Assembly (NCBI GenBank): GCA_011772865.1
Contig: WVYQ01000009.1
Span: forward strand, 137,800-201,799
Source of the DNA: Woeseiaceae bacterium
Lineage (GTDB): Bacteria > Pseudomonadota > Gammaproteobacteria > Steroidobacterales > Woeseiaceae
Length of the DNA: 64,000 nt
Direction of reading: 5' to 3'
The notes under the pieces are model-generated. The model saw nothing but the letters and a program-made list of their open reading frames with translations, did no database searches and was not told where the DNA came from. The translations under genes were made by a program, and so were the position numbers. Shown one piece after another: positions 50,590 to 59,341 of this stretch (the stretch's first letter is position 1; each line of letters begins with the position of its first letter).

Positions 50590-51822
50590 CTAAGGCTGTG
50601 TCAGTACGAACAGGCCGTTCGAAGTATCGTTGATGATTATCGTGCCTGACGGCAAGTACGGATACACGCTCCACGCGCCATCGAAATTGACGGCATCGCT
50701 CGCCGGATACGTGTCGAAGAACGCGATTTCGGCCATCTGCTGGTTGCCGAGGTCTGTGAACTCGAGAATCCGGAGACCGGACGTATAGTTCGCCTGGTAG
50801 ACCCGATTGCCAAGAACGTAAAGGTTGTGGTCGATCGAAGGCGTCGACGCCTCGTACGGATATATGTAGACCGGCGCATCCAGGTCGGTGACGTCGAAGA
50901 CATGCGTGCGCGTCGGAACGCCGAGACCCGTTTCGTCGGCTTCGTCACCGATGAATAAGAATCGGTGATCTTCGGTCAGCCAGCCCTGGTGTACGAACCC
51001 CAATTGCGGATACGTGATCGTGCTGACAGTCAGTGGCGCGGCCTTGTTCGTCACATCGGCGATCTCGACATGGTTCTTGTTCGAGCTGGCGCAGATCTCC
51101 GCACCCTGGTGATCGGCATCCGGCCCTGAGTAAACGACGCATTGCGTATCGTGGGTTTCTGCAGATGAGTGGCAGCCGGCGAATAGTGGATTATTGGGCG
51201 TCGTGATATCGATCATGTGCAGGCCTTCATTGCAGGTATTAGTGCCTACGGCATACGCAAAGCCGGTATCTTCATTGACCGCGATGTTGTGAGCGTTGCC
51301 GAAATCGCCATAGACGATGTCGGCAGAGAAGTCCTGAGGGGCGTTGACGCCACGCAGTCGGGTCAGGTCGAAGACCTGCATGCCATGGGCACCGGCATCG
51401 TCGGCCACAATGTAGGCGTGATCCTGGTACACCTTGATATCCCGCCATGCCGAAGATCGCGTCTGGGTTGCCAGGCGACCGAGAAATACCGGGCTCATCG
51501 GATCCGTTACGTCGACGAATGCCGTACCGTTGGTCTTGCCGACCAGGGCATATTCGTTACCGGTCGTCGTGTCGATCCAGCCCCAGATGTCATTGCCTCC
51601 GGTGCCACCCATCTGGTCGAACGGGACGCGGGCTGCGAGCGAGACGCCCGAGCAGGAAAAATTGTCGGCGCTGCCACCGACACAATCGGCAGGACCCACC
51701 GACAGAGCCGGGGGATCACCCGGCCCGGGATTGTTATTAGCCGATCCGTTGCCACCGCCGCCGCAGCTGCAAAGAATCAGAGCGAAGGCGGCCGGAACTA
51801 AACATCTCAAAATAAAGGACAT
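50590..51822 (-). CDS. LVIVD-repeat (choice-of-anchor B-type) lipoprotein
   Basis: From ATG 51822 (with GGGGAGA upstream) the 410-residue protein begins MSFILRCLVPAAFALILCSC, a lipoprotein signal. The mature part is a beta-propeller of LVIVD-type repeats (AYIVADDAGAHGMQVFDLTR, FAYAVGTNTCNEGLHMIDIT, NHVEIADVTNKAAPLTVSTI). This group is annotated as choice-of-anchor B proteins and is secreted or surface-linked; no activity is known. An upstream in-frame ATG at 52050 would extend it through the divergent gene. Confidence 0.85.
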   Translation of the reverse strand: MSFILRCLVPAAFALILCSCGGGGNGSANNNPGPGDPPALSVGPADCVGGSADNFSCSGVSLAARVPFDQMGGTGGNDIWGWIDTTTGNEYALVGKTNGTAFVDVTDPMSPVFLGRLATQTRSSAWRDIKVYQDHAYIVADDAGAHGMQVFDLTRLRGVNAPQDFSADIVYGDFGNAHNIAVNEDTGFAYAVGTNTCNEGLHMIDITTPNNPLFAGCHSSAETHDTQCVVYSGPDADHQGAEICASSNKNHVEIADVTNKAAPLTVSTITYPQLGFVHQGWLTEDHRFLFIGDEADETGLGVPTRTHVFDVTDLDAPVYIYPYEASTPSIDHNLYVLGNRVYQANYTSGLRILEFTDLGNQQMAEIAFFDTYPASDAVNFDGAWSVYPYLPSGTIIINDTSNGLFVLTQP

Positions 51823-51948
51823 GCCAATCTCTCCCCAATAGCTGCTTACTACGACCCGCCGTAATACAGGCGAGTTCCACGCAACCTCGATATCTTCTAC
51901 GTACTTCCGCGGATTTTGAATACACCCGGAGGGCGCTACTTTTATAAT

Positions 51949-53166
51949 ATGGGCACGCGCCTCGACGCTCATGTAGCAGAAGTCCTGGGCGCAATTGACG
52001 CGCCGCTCGCAAGGCATATTCGCGATCTGCGTCGCTGGTTCCACCGCCATCCCGAGCTCTCATTTCAGGAAGCCGGGACTGCGGCGCACATAATTTCCGA
52101 GCTCGAATCGCTGCAGATTCCCTACAAGTATGACGGGGTCGGCCACGCCGTGATCGGGCTTGTCGAGGGGCTCGATCCCTCACCACTGGCAGTCGCGCTT
52201 CGTGCAGACATGGATGCGCTGCCGGGCGAGGAGACTACCGGTGCGCCCTACGCATCGGTCAATCCGGGCGCGATGCATGCCTGCGGCCACTGCGCTCATA
52301 TGGCGATGCTGATCGGCGCTGCACATCTCCTGGCGCAAGAGCCGCCACCCGGGCCCGTAAGGCTCGTCTTTCAGCCAGCGGAAGAGCGTGGCGGGGGTGC
52401 GAGAGTCGCCATTGCCGATGGCGCTCTCGATGGCGTCGCCACGATATTCGGGGCACATGTCACTCACGAGTGGGAGACGGGCAAGATCATGGTTCGTGAT
52501 GGACACATGACGGCCCAGTCCGATGCATTCACCATTAACGTGCGGGGAAAGGGCGGGCACGGCGCCAGGCCGCACGAGGCCGTTGACGCGATCGTAATCA
52601 GTGGTTTCCTGATCACTGCGCTCCAGACACTGGTCTCGAGAGAAACCAATCCATTGCATCCTTCGGTCGTTACAATCGGCAAGATAGGAGCGGGTTCTGC
52701 CGGCAACGTCATTGCAGAAGAGGCCGAACTCTACGGGACGATCCGCACGTCCCTGGATGAGTCCCGCAAGCGCATCCACAACGGTTTGCAGCGCATGGTC
52801 AGCGCCGCGGCGGAACTGCACAATGCGGAAATCGACATCGAGATTCGCCAGGGTTATCCGCCGGTCATTAACGAACCAAGATCGGTGGCAATTGCCCGGC
52901 AGGCCGCAGCGGACGTCGTAGGTACGGAGCATGTCGTCGCGGCGGAGCATCCGAGCATGGGCTCGGAGGATTTCTCGTTCTACCTCGAGAACAGCCCCGG
53001 TTGCTTTGTCAGGTTTGGCGCGCGCGACCCTGCCTGGGAGCCAATTCCACTGCACAGCCCGGCCTTCGATATCGACGAGCACGCACTGGGTATCGGTGTG
53101 CGATTCCTGGATCGAGTCGCGCGAGTCGCACATGAGCGCATCCACGAGTTTACGCATGAAGTTTAG
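51949..53166 (+). CDS. M20-family amidohydrolase
   Basis: The protein (405 residues from ATG 51949) has RRWFHRHPELSFQEAGTAAH, the metal-binding ADMDALPGEETTG and MHACGHCAHMAML motifs, the VFQPAEERGGGARVAIADGA segment with the catalytic Glu pair, and GGHGARPHEAVD in the dimerisation domain. It belongs to the IAA-amino-acid/hippurate hydrolase group, so it should release an acyl group from an N-acyl amino acid. An upstream TTG start (51916) is possible. It overlaps the glutamate-cysteine ligase gene by 11 bases. Confidence 0.93.
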   Translation: MGTRLDAHVAEVLGAIDAPLARHIRDLRRWFHRHPELSFQEAGTAAHIISELESLQIPYKYDGVGHAVIGLVEGLDPSPLAVALRADMDALPGEETTGAPYASVNPGAMHACGHCAHMAMLIGAAHLLAQEPPPGPVRLVFQPAEERGGGARVAIADGALDGVATIFGAHVTHEWETGKIMVRDGHMTAQSDAFTINVRGKGGHGARPHEAVDAIVISGFLITALQTLVSRETNPLHPSVVTIGKIGAGSAGNVIAEEAELYGTIRTSLDESRKRIHNGLQRMVSAAAELHNAEIDIEIRQGYPPVINEPRSVAIARQAAADVVGTEHVVAAEHPSMGSEDFSFYLENSPGCFVRFGARDPAWEPIPLHSPAFDIDEHALGIGVRFLDRVARVAHERIHEFTHEV

Positions 53167-54289
53167 GAACTGTTCACGGCACTCGATAGGCGTCGAATGG
53201 GAACTGCAGCTCCTCGATACGGAATCGCTGGATCTTTACGACGGCATACTGCCGCTAATGGAGTTTTTCCCCGATACGAGTTTCGTCAAGCCCGAGTACA
53301 TACAGTCCTGCGTGGAACTGACGAGCAACGTCTCGCCGACCAGTGACCGGGTCGTACAGCACCTTCGGCAGACTCTCAAGAGGACGGTACGCCGCTGCGA
53401 GGAACTCGGCATGGGTCTTTGCGCTGCGGGCACCCACCCGTTCTGCCGGAGGCTGGCGCTGATCACGCCGTTACCGCGCTACCGGCGAATGGCCAAGTCG
53501 GTGGGCTACCTGGCTCACAACCAGATCACGTTCAGCACGCATGTGCACATCGGGATGAAGTCAGGCGATGAGGCGATGCTCGTCATGTCGCGATTGATTC
53601 CGGTCGTCCCTGCACTCGTGGCGATGTCCGCAAACTCGCCTTTCTGGAGAGGCCATTTGACCGGCCATGCGGCGTATCGCCACCGCATACTTGCCGCTGC
53701 CCCGAACTACGGGCTGCCGACGAGTTTCGAAAGCTGGGCGGCTTTTGAGAAATTTTTCGAAGCGGCAACACGCTCGAACATGATCGGGCATTTCAAGGAT
53801 ATTCACTGGGATATCCGGCCGCACCCCGACTTCGGCACACTGGAAGTCCGCGCAATGGACGCCGCATCCGATTTGCGGAGTGTCCACGGCCTGGCGTCAT
53901 TCGTTCGCTGCCTGGTCGTATCGATGGCGGAGGCGTCCAGTCGTGACTTGAATGCGGTGATGCCGCGGGATCTGCCGTTCTGGGTCGAGAAAGAAAATCG
54001 CTTCCGGGCCGGGCAGCTCGGGATGGATGCCGGGTACATTGTCAACGCCAATGGCGAGCAGCGGCCGATGCGCGAGTTCGTCAACGATCTTTTCGAGTTC
54101 TGCGAGCCGATGGCTGCCAGCATCGGCGAATCGAGTGGCATGCGAATCGCCCGCGAGATGCTGGATGAGATTCCTGCCTACCAGCGACAGCTGGACGCTT
54201 ACGCAACAGGCCGGTCGGCGCGAACGGTCGTGCGCGGCCTGCAGGAAGCGCTGCTCCACGGCTGCACCACGGAGTCCCGCGCGGCATGA
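53156..54289 (+). CDS. Glutamate-cysteine ligase, GCS2/YbdK type
   Basis: The ATG at 53156 gives 377 residues, normal for the YbdK family. It starts MKFRNCSRHSIGVEWELQ and has ELTSNVSPTSDRV, the CAAGTHPFC motif, FSTHVHIGMKSGDEAM and the GTLEVRAMDAA segment. This family has weak glutamate-cysteine ligase activity; in operons it may make small peptides. Codons overlap the upstream amidohydrolase and the downstream Lon-like gene. Confidence 0.9.
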   Translation: MKFRNCSRHSIGVEWELQLLDTESLDLYDGILPLMEFFPDTSFVKPEYIQSCVELTSNVSPTSDRVVQHLRQTLKRTVRRCEELGMGLCAAGTHPFCRRLALITPLPRYRRMAKSVGYLAHNQITFSTHVHIGMKSGDEAMLVMSRLIPVVPALVAMSANSPFWRGHLTGHAAYRHRILAAAPNYGLPTSFESWAAFEKFFEAATRSNMIGHFKDIHWDIRPHPDFGTLEVRAMDAASDLRSVHGLASFVRCLVVSMAEASSRDLNAVMPRDLPFWVEKENRFRAGQLGMDAGYIVNANGEQRPMREFVNDLFEFCEPMAASIGESSGMRIAREMLDEIPAYQRQLDAYATGRSARTVVRGLQEALLHGCTTESRAA

Positions 54290-56670
54290 CCGAAGTCGTC
54301 ACACGTCCCTGCATCGTGCCAACAGCGCAACTACGCAGAGCCTGCGAGTCTTTCGAGCGTAGCTTCATGCGCAGCGATGAATTGCCGGCAGGGACACCCC
54401 ACCTGGGCCAACAACGTGCGATCGATGCGATTCGATTTGGTATCGAGGTAGAGCGGCCAGGTTACAACGTTTACGTACTCGGCCCGCTCGGTAGTCATCG
54501 TCACGGCCTTGTTCGGGAACTCGTGGACGAGCGCGCCTCCCGGAAGGGGCCGCCCGAGGATTGGTGTTACGTCAACAACTTCTCGGATCCGGAACGGCCA
54601 CGCGCTTTGGCTTTCCCGGCCGGCCAGGGTAGGGAGTTTCGTGACGACATGCACGCCCTGATCGAGGACATGCGCGTTGCCATTCCCGCCGCATTCGAAA
54701 GCGATGACTATCGCAATCAGATGCGGGCCATCGAGGAAGAGACGGAAAAAGAAGTCGAGGCGCAGTGGAAGTCCCTCGAAGCCGAAGCGGCGCGCGAAGG
54801 CATCGGTGTACTGCAGACACCGACGGGTTATGTCCTTGCGCCGATTCGCGAAGGCAAGGTTATTGATGACAAGGAGTTCGAGAAACTTCCCAAGAAAGAG
54901 CAAAGACAAATCCAGGTACACATCAAGCGACTCAGCGAGGCGCTGCAGGCGCGTATCGAGAGTATGCCCAGGTTGCAGAAGCTGCACCGCGAAAGAGTCA
55001 AGGCGCTGGATCAGCGGATAATCGCTCACGCCGTGACCGTCCTGCTGGATGAGTTGAAACAGAAATACAAAACGCTCGACAAGGTCACTGCCTACCTCGA
55101 CGAGGCGCAGCAGAATATCATCGACAACGCGCAGGACTTTCAGCAGCCGAAAACATCGCCACTACCGTTCCTCAGCAGGGACTCCTCGCAACTGTTCACA
55201 CAATACGAAGTCAACCTGTTGACTCACAATGGGGAGGGGCAGGGGGCTCCGGTGGTCTACGAACCCAACCCGAACTATCCCAATATCATCGGCAAAATCG
55301 AGCACCGGGCGGAAATGGGTGCTCTCGTAACGGATTTTCGAATGATCCGCTCGGGCGCCCTGCTGCAGGCCAATGGCGGGTACCTGGTCCTCGACATCTA
55401 CCGCGTCCTGTCGCGCCCGTTCGTGTGGGATGCGCTGAAACAGGCGCTTCTGAACAGGTACATTCGCATCGAGACTCCTGGCGAGAGCTACGGTTTTGTC
55501 AGCACGACATCCCTGAAACCGGAGCCTATCCCGCTTAAGGTCAAGATCATCCTGATCGGGGAGCGCTGGCTGTACTACCTGCTGTCGATGTACGACCACG
55601 AGTTCGACGAACTCTTCAACGTCGCCGCAGATCTCGATGACGAAATCGAGCGCAGCCGCGAAAACGTGCAGAGCTATTCGCAACTCGTCGCCGATCGTGC
55701 GAGGACCGGCGAATTGCTGCCGCTCAGCGAGTCCGGCGTACGGCGAGTTATCGAACAGGCCGCTCGAAATGCCGGGGACAGCGAAAGGCTGTCAATGCAT
55801 ATCCGCTCGCTCGACGATCTGCTGATTCAGTCCGACCACTGGGCGCGCAAACGGGGTTCCAAAGTCATCGAACGGCAGGATGTCGCCAGCGCGATCAGCA
55901 AGCGTGAGCATCGACTGGACCGCAGCCGCAACAAGGTGCTCGAAGCAATCGATCGTGACGTACTGCTAATAGAAACCGCTGGTGCACGGGTCGGCCAGGT
56001 TAATGGCCTGTCAATCATTGATCTCGGCGAGTTTCGTTACGGGCACCCTATGCGCATTACGGCGACGACGCGGATGGGCACCGGGGATGTCGTGGATATC
56101 GAGCGCGAAGTCGAACTTGGCGGCGCCATTCATTCCAAGGGTGTTTTGATCCTGTCGTCGGCACTGACCTCGCGGTACGCGCGAGAAACACCATTGTCAA
56201 TTCACGCGAGCATTGTGTTCGAGCAGTCCTACGGCGGCGTCGAAGGCGACAGTGCGTCCGTCGGAGAACTCTGCGCGCTGATTTCGTCAATCTCCGGGAT
56301 CCCGGTACTGCAGAACCTCGCGGTTACGGGCTCGATCAACCAGCTTGGTCGTGTCCAGGTTGTCGGCGGGATCAACGAGAAGATCGAGGGTTTCTACGAT
56401 GTTTGCCGTTCACGTGGCCTGGACGGAACTCACGGTGTCGTAATTCCTCGCGATAACATCAAGCACCTTATGCTGCGCGAGGACGTCGTCGAAGCTGTCC
56501 GCGATGACAAGTTTGCCGTCTATGGCGTGCGAGATGTCGACGAGGCCGTGACAATCCTGACAGGTGTCGAGGCGGACATCGTCAACGCCAAGGTCGAGGA
56601 TCAGCTTGTCCGGTATGCGACGCTCAGGAAAGAATTCAGCGAGAAGCAGGAAGGCGATGAGCAGGAATGA
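54286..56670 (+). CDS. LonB-like ATP-dependent protease (AAA_32 plus Lon proteolytic domain)
   Basis: The 794-residue protein has an N-terminal AAA_32 region (about 10-550) and a C-terminal Lon protease domain. The Ser-Lys dyad is intact: Ser656 in EGDSAS and Lys699 in INEKIEGF. The place of the first Walker A motif reads GPLGSHRHGLV (66-76), without the usual GKT, so ATP binding there may be weak or absent. A second ATPase half has LLQANGGYLVLD and IILIGERWLYYLL. Such proteins act in protein quality control in proteobacteria. The gene overlaps its neighbours by 4 and 14 bases. Confidence 0.9.
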   Translation: MTEVVTRPCIVPTAQLRRACESFERSFMRSDELPAGTPHLGQQRAIDAIRFGIEVERPGYNVYVLGPLGSHRHGLVRELVDERASRKGPPEDWCYVNNFSDPERPRALAFPAGQGREFRDDMHALIEDMRVAIPAAFESDDYRNQMRAIEEETEKEVEAQWKSLEAEAAREGIGVLQTPTGYVLAPIREGKVIDDKEFEKLPKKEQRQIQVHIKRLSEALQARIESMPRLQKLHRERVKALDQRIIAHAVTVLLDELKQKYKTLDKVTAYLDEAQQNIIDNAQDFQQPKTSPLPFLSRDSSQLFTQYEVNLLTHNGEGQGAPVVYEPNPNYPNIIGKIEHRAEMGALVTDFRMIRSGALLQANGGYLVLDIYRVLSRPFVWDALKQALLNRYIRIETPGESYGFVSTTSLKPEPIPLKVKIILIGERWLYYLLSMYDHEFDELFNVAADLDDEIERSRENVQSYSQLVADRARTGELLPLSESGVRRVIEQAARNAGDSERLSMHIRSLDDLLIQSDHWARKRGSKVIERQDVASAISKREHRLDRSRNKVLEAIDRDVLLIETAGARVGQVNGLSIIDLGEFRYGHPMRITATTRMGTGDVVDIEREVELGGAIHSKGVLILSSALTSRYARETPLSIHASIVFEQSYGGVEGDSASVGELCALISSISGIPVLQNLAVTGSINQLGRVQVVGGINEKIEGFYDVCRSRGLDGTHGVVIPRDNIKHLMLREDVVEAVRDDKFAVYGVRDVDEAVTILTGVEADIVNAKVEDQLVRYATLRKEFSEKQEGDEQE

Positions 56671-57133
56671 GGAGTCCCAGCGCGTCGTCATTGCGCTGAC
56701 CGAAACCAGCCCGGTCGCCGATCTGTGGGAGGCCGCGATGCAGGCTATCAGCGGGTCCAGCGCCGAACTCACCGTGATCTTTCTCCACGACGAACGCTGG
56801 CACCGCGCAGCGAGCCTGCCGTTTACCCGCGAGATTTCACAGTCGGGCGGGAGTAGCAGCGACTTCACCCTGCAGCGCGCCGAACAACTCCTGGCCGCAA
56901 CCGCGGCAAGCCTGCAAAAGAATATCGAGGAGCTGGCAGACAGAGCCGGATTGTCGGTCGCGTTTCAGGTTTTACCCGAAACCGACCGCGCGCAATCGCG
57001 GACGCTGCTATCGCTCGGCGCAAGCATCGTGATCGGTCCGTCAGTACTGGAGCAACACCCGATCTTCGTGGAGTTGCGACGCACCGATCTGCGCATTGTC
57101 TTCGTAGCGCCGGAAGATCGCGACAACGAATGA
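56657..57133 (+). CDS. Small Usp/Rossmann-like protein of unknown function
   Basis: The 158-residue protein begins MSRNEESQRVVIALTETSPV at ATG 56657, overlapping the Lon-like gene by 14 bases. It has an alternating beta-alpha pattern (AELTVIFLHDERW, LSLGASIVIGPSVLEQHPIF, LRIVFVAPED) reminiscent of universal stress proteins, but the ATP-binding G-x2-G-x9-G motif is not clear. It ends four bases before dodecin, on the opposite strand. No family was assigned with confidence. Confidence 0.65.
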   Translation: MSRNEESQRVVIALTETSPVADLWEAAMQAISGSSAELTVIFLHDERWHRAASLPFTREISQSGGSSSDFTLQRAEQLLAATAASLQKNIEELADRAGLSVAFQVLPETDRAQSRTLLSLGASIVIGPSVLEQHPIFVELRRTDLRIVFVAPEDRDNE

Positions 57134-57137
57134 GCGG

Positions 57138-57341
57138 TTACTCGTTAAGAATGAACGTGACCTTCATGTGCACCCGATACTCGGCGACGTCATTGCCATC
57201 GACCCGGACCTCCTGGTCCTGGATCCATGCGCCCTTGACGTTTTCGAGGGTCTCCGTGGCTCGCGCTATTCCGATCCTGATGGCGTCCTCGAAACCTTTG
57301 CTCGAAGCCGCTGTAATTTCGGTCACTCGTGCGACTGACAT
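57138..57341 (-). CDS. Dodecin family protein
   Basis: From ATG 57341 (AAGGAGG eight bases upstream) the 67-residue protein MSVARVTEITAASSKGFEDA matches dodecin, including the conserved Trp in KGAWIQDQEVRVDGN. Dodecins form 12-mer shells that bind flavin or CoA and buffer or store flavin. It is convergent with the small Usp-like gene and separates it from the archease gene. Confidence 0.93.
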   Translation of the reverse strand: MSVARVTEITAASSKGFEDAIRIGIARATETLENVKGAWIQDQEVRVDGNDVAEYRVHMKVTFILNE

Positions 57342-57472
57342 GCTGCATTCCTCCTTGTTGCCCTTCCAACCGTTCATGAAATTGGGGCACACATCCGCTG
57401 CGACAATGCCGGTGGACTAAGCGCATGTTCGTATAGACAACAGCGAGAACTTGCGCGAGAGTATTTTAGAGA

Positions 57473-57895
57473 ATGCGCGAAGGAACCTGGGAGCATTTCG
57501 AGCACGATGCCGACATCGGCCTGCGCGCTTGTGCCGGCTCGCGCGAGGAGCTGTTTGAGCTGATGGGCGAAGCGCTGACCGCGCTTGTTACCGACCCGGC
57601 GTCCGTGCGGCCTGTCGACACAGTCGCCGTCTCCTGCAAAGCGCCCGATGACGCAATGCTGCTGGTGGACTGGCTGAATGCGCTCGTCTACGAAATGGCT
57701 ACGAGACGCATGCTTTTCTCCGACTGGCGTGTCGGCCTCGACAATCACGAACTTGTGGCCACGATCGTCGGGGAGACCGTCGATCGTGACCGGCATCAAC
57801 CGGTCGTCGAGGTCAAAGGGGCAACCTATACCGCGCTTTCCGTTACGCAGGAGAGTGATGGCACGTGGCGCGGGCAATGTGTCGTGGACGTGTGA
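57473..57895 (+). CDS. Archease, RtcB ligase cofactor
   Basis: The 140-residue protein begins MREGTWEHFEHDADIGLRAC, with the archease metal site (the Asp of HDADIGL and the C-terminal Asp of VVDV). LVDWLNALVYEMATRRMLFS is the typical core helix. Archease turns RtcB into a multiple-turnover RNA ligase. It shares one base with the rtcB start (TGATG), so the two are coupled. Confidence 0.93.
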   Translation: MREGTWEHFEHDADIGLRACAGSREELFELMGEALTALVTDPASVRPVDTVAVSCKAPDDAMLLVDWLNALVYEMATRRMLFSDWRVGLDNHELVATIVGETVDRDRHQPVVEVKGATYTALSVTQESDGTWRGQCVVDV

Positions 57896-59325
57896 TGGAT
57901 TTATCCCGGCTCAGGCAAGACAGCGAATACCGGTGGCGCTTGCCGGCTGAAGGGCCGATGCATGTGCCAGGCATCCTGTACGGCGACCGCGAGCAGATCC
58001 TGCAGATGGACGACAAGGTCTACACGCAGCTGCGCAACGTGACGCTTCTTCCGGGTCTCGCGGGGCCCGTCTATGCCATGCCGGATGCTCACTGGGGCTA
58101 TGGTTTCCCGATTGGCGGCGTAGCCGCGTTCGACGCGGATGCCGGTGGCGTTGTGTCGGCCGGTGGTGTCGGCTTCGATATTTCCTGCGGCGTGCGGGCG
58201 TTGCATACGCGGCTCGGGCCGGCCGACATCGAATCGGTCAAGAGCGAGCTGGCCGATGCGCTGTTCGAGGAAATCCCGGTCGGGGTCGGCAGCCAGGGCA
58301 GGATCTCTCTCGACCAGGACGCAATGGATGCGATGCTCCGCGGTGGCGCCCGGTGGGCCGTGGACCAGGGTTACGGAACGGATGCCGACCTCGAGAGAAC
58401 CGAGGAAAGGGGATGCATAAAGGGCGCGCAACCCGGGCACGTATCGGATCATGCCAAGCGCCGCCAACGGCGCGAAATGGGCACGCTCGGCTCGGGCAAT
58501 CATTACCTCGAGGTGCAGCGCGTCGCGACAGTTTTCGATCAGGGCATTGCCGACGAATTTGCTCTCGCCGAGAACGACATCATCATCAGCATCCACTGTG
58601 GCTCCCGGGGTCTGGGTCACCAGATCGGCACGGATTACCTGCGCGAAATGTTGATTGCTGCGCCCGACTTCGGTCTCGAGCTGCCTGACCGGGAGCTCGC
58701 CTGTGCCCCAATTCGCTCGGATCTCGGCCAACGCTATCTCGGCGCGATGCGTTCAGGAATGAACTGCGCGCTGGCCAATCGGCAAATCCTCACGCACCTG
58801 ACGCGTGACGTATTTGCACGCGTGCTTCCCGCGGCCCGGCTCGAACTGCTTTACGATGTTTCGCATAACATCTGCAAGGTCGAAACCCACGTCATCGATG
58901 GCAAGGCCAGGGAGCTTTACGTGCATCGCAAGGGCGCAACGAGAGCATTTGGGCCCGGTAATGCGGACCTCGAAGAGGAGATTCGGGACGCGGGCCAGCC
59001 CGTGCTGATCGGCGGGTCCATGGGGACCGGTTCCTATGTCCTCGCCGGCACCCGCGAAGGCGAGGAATTGTCGCTCAGTTCGGCGTGTCATGGCGCGGGA
59101 CGCGCCATGAGTCGCCGGCAGGCACGCCGCCAGTTCAGCGGGCGGCAGGTCGTCGATGAACTCGCCGTCCGTGGCATTGTCATTCGCAGCCCGTCGCAGC
59201 GAGGCGTTGCCGAAGAGGCCCCGCTCGCCTACAAAGACGTGGACCGGGTTGTGGATATCGCGGACAAGGCCGGACTCGCCCGCAAGGTTGCGCGACTCGA
59301 ACCCGTGATCTGCATCAAGGGATGA
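57895..59325 (+). CDS. rtcB: RNA-splicing ligase RtcB
   Basis: RtcB joins 2',3'-cyclic phosphate and 5'-OH RNA ends with GTP and Mn2+. From ATG 57895 the 476-residue protein has GGVGFDISCGVRAL (metal Cys), ISIHCGSRGLGHQIG, and SACHGAGRAMSRRQAR, whose His forms the GMP adduct. All catalytic motifs are present. An earlier in-frame ATG (57865) lies within archease. The beta-CASP gene follows after 16 bases. Confidence 0.96.
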   Translation: MDLSRLRQDSEYRWRLPAEGPMHVPGILYGDREQILQMDDKVYTQLRNVTLLPGLAGPVYAMPDAHWGYGFPIGGVAAFDADAGGVVSAGGVGFDISCGVRALHTRLGPADIESVKSELADALFEEIPVGVGSQGRISLDQDAMDAMLRGGARWAVDQGYGTDADLERTEERGCIKGAQPGHVSDHAKRRQRREMGTLGSGNHYLEVQRVATVFDQGIADEFALAENDIIISIHCGSRGLGHQIGTDYLREMLIAAPDFGLELPDRELACAPIRSDLGQRYLGAMRSGMNCALANRQILTHLTRDVFARVLPAARLELLYDVSHNICKVETHVIDGKARELYVHRKGATRAFGPGNADLEEEIRDAGQPVLIGGSMGTGSYVLAGTREGEELSLSSACHGAGRAMSRRQARRQFSGRQVVDELAVRGIVIRSPSQRGVAEEAPLAYKDVDRVVDIADKAGLARKVARLEPVICIKG

Positions 59326-59341
59326 ACAGGGCAACCATCGA

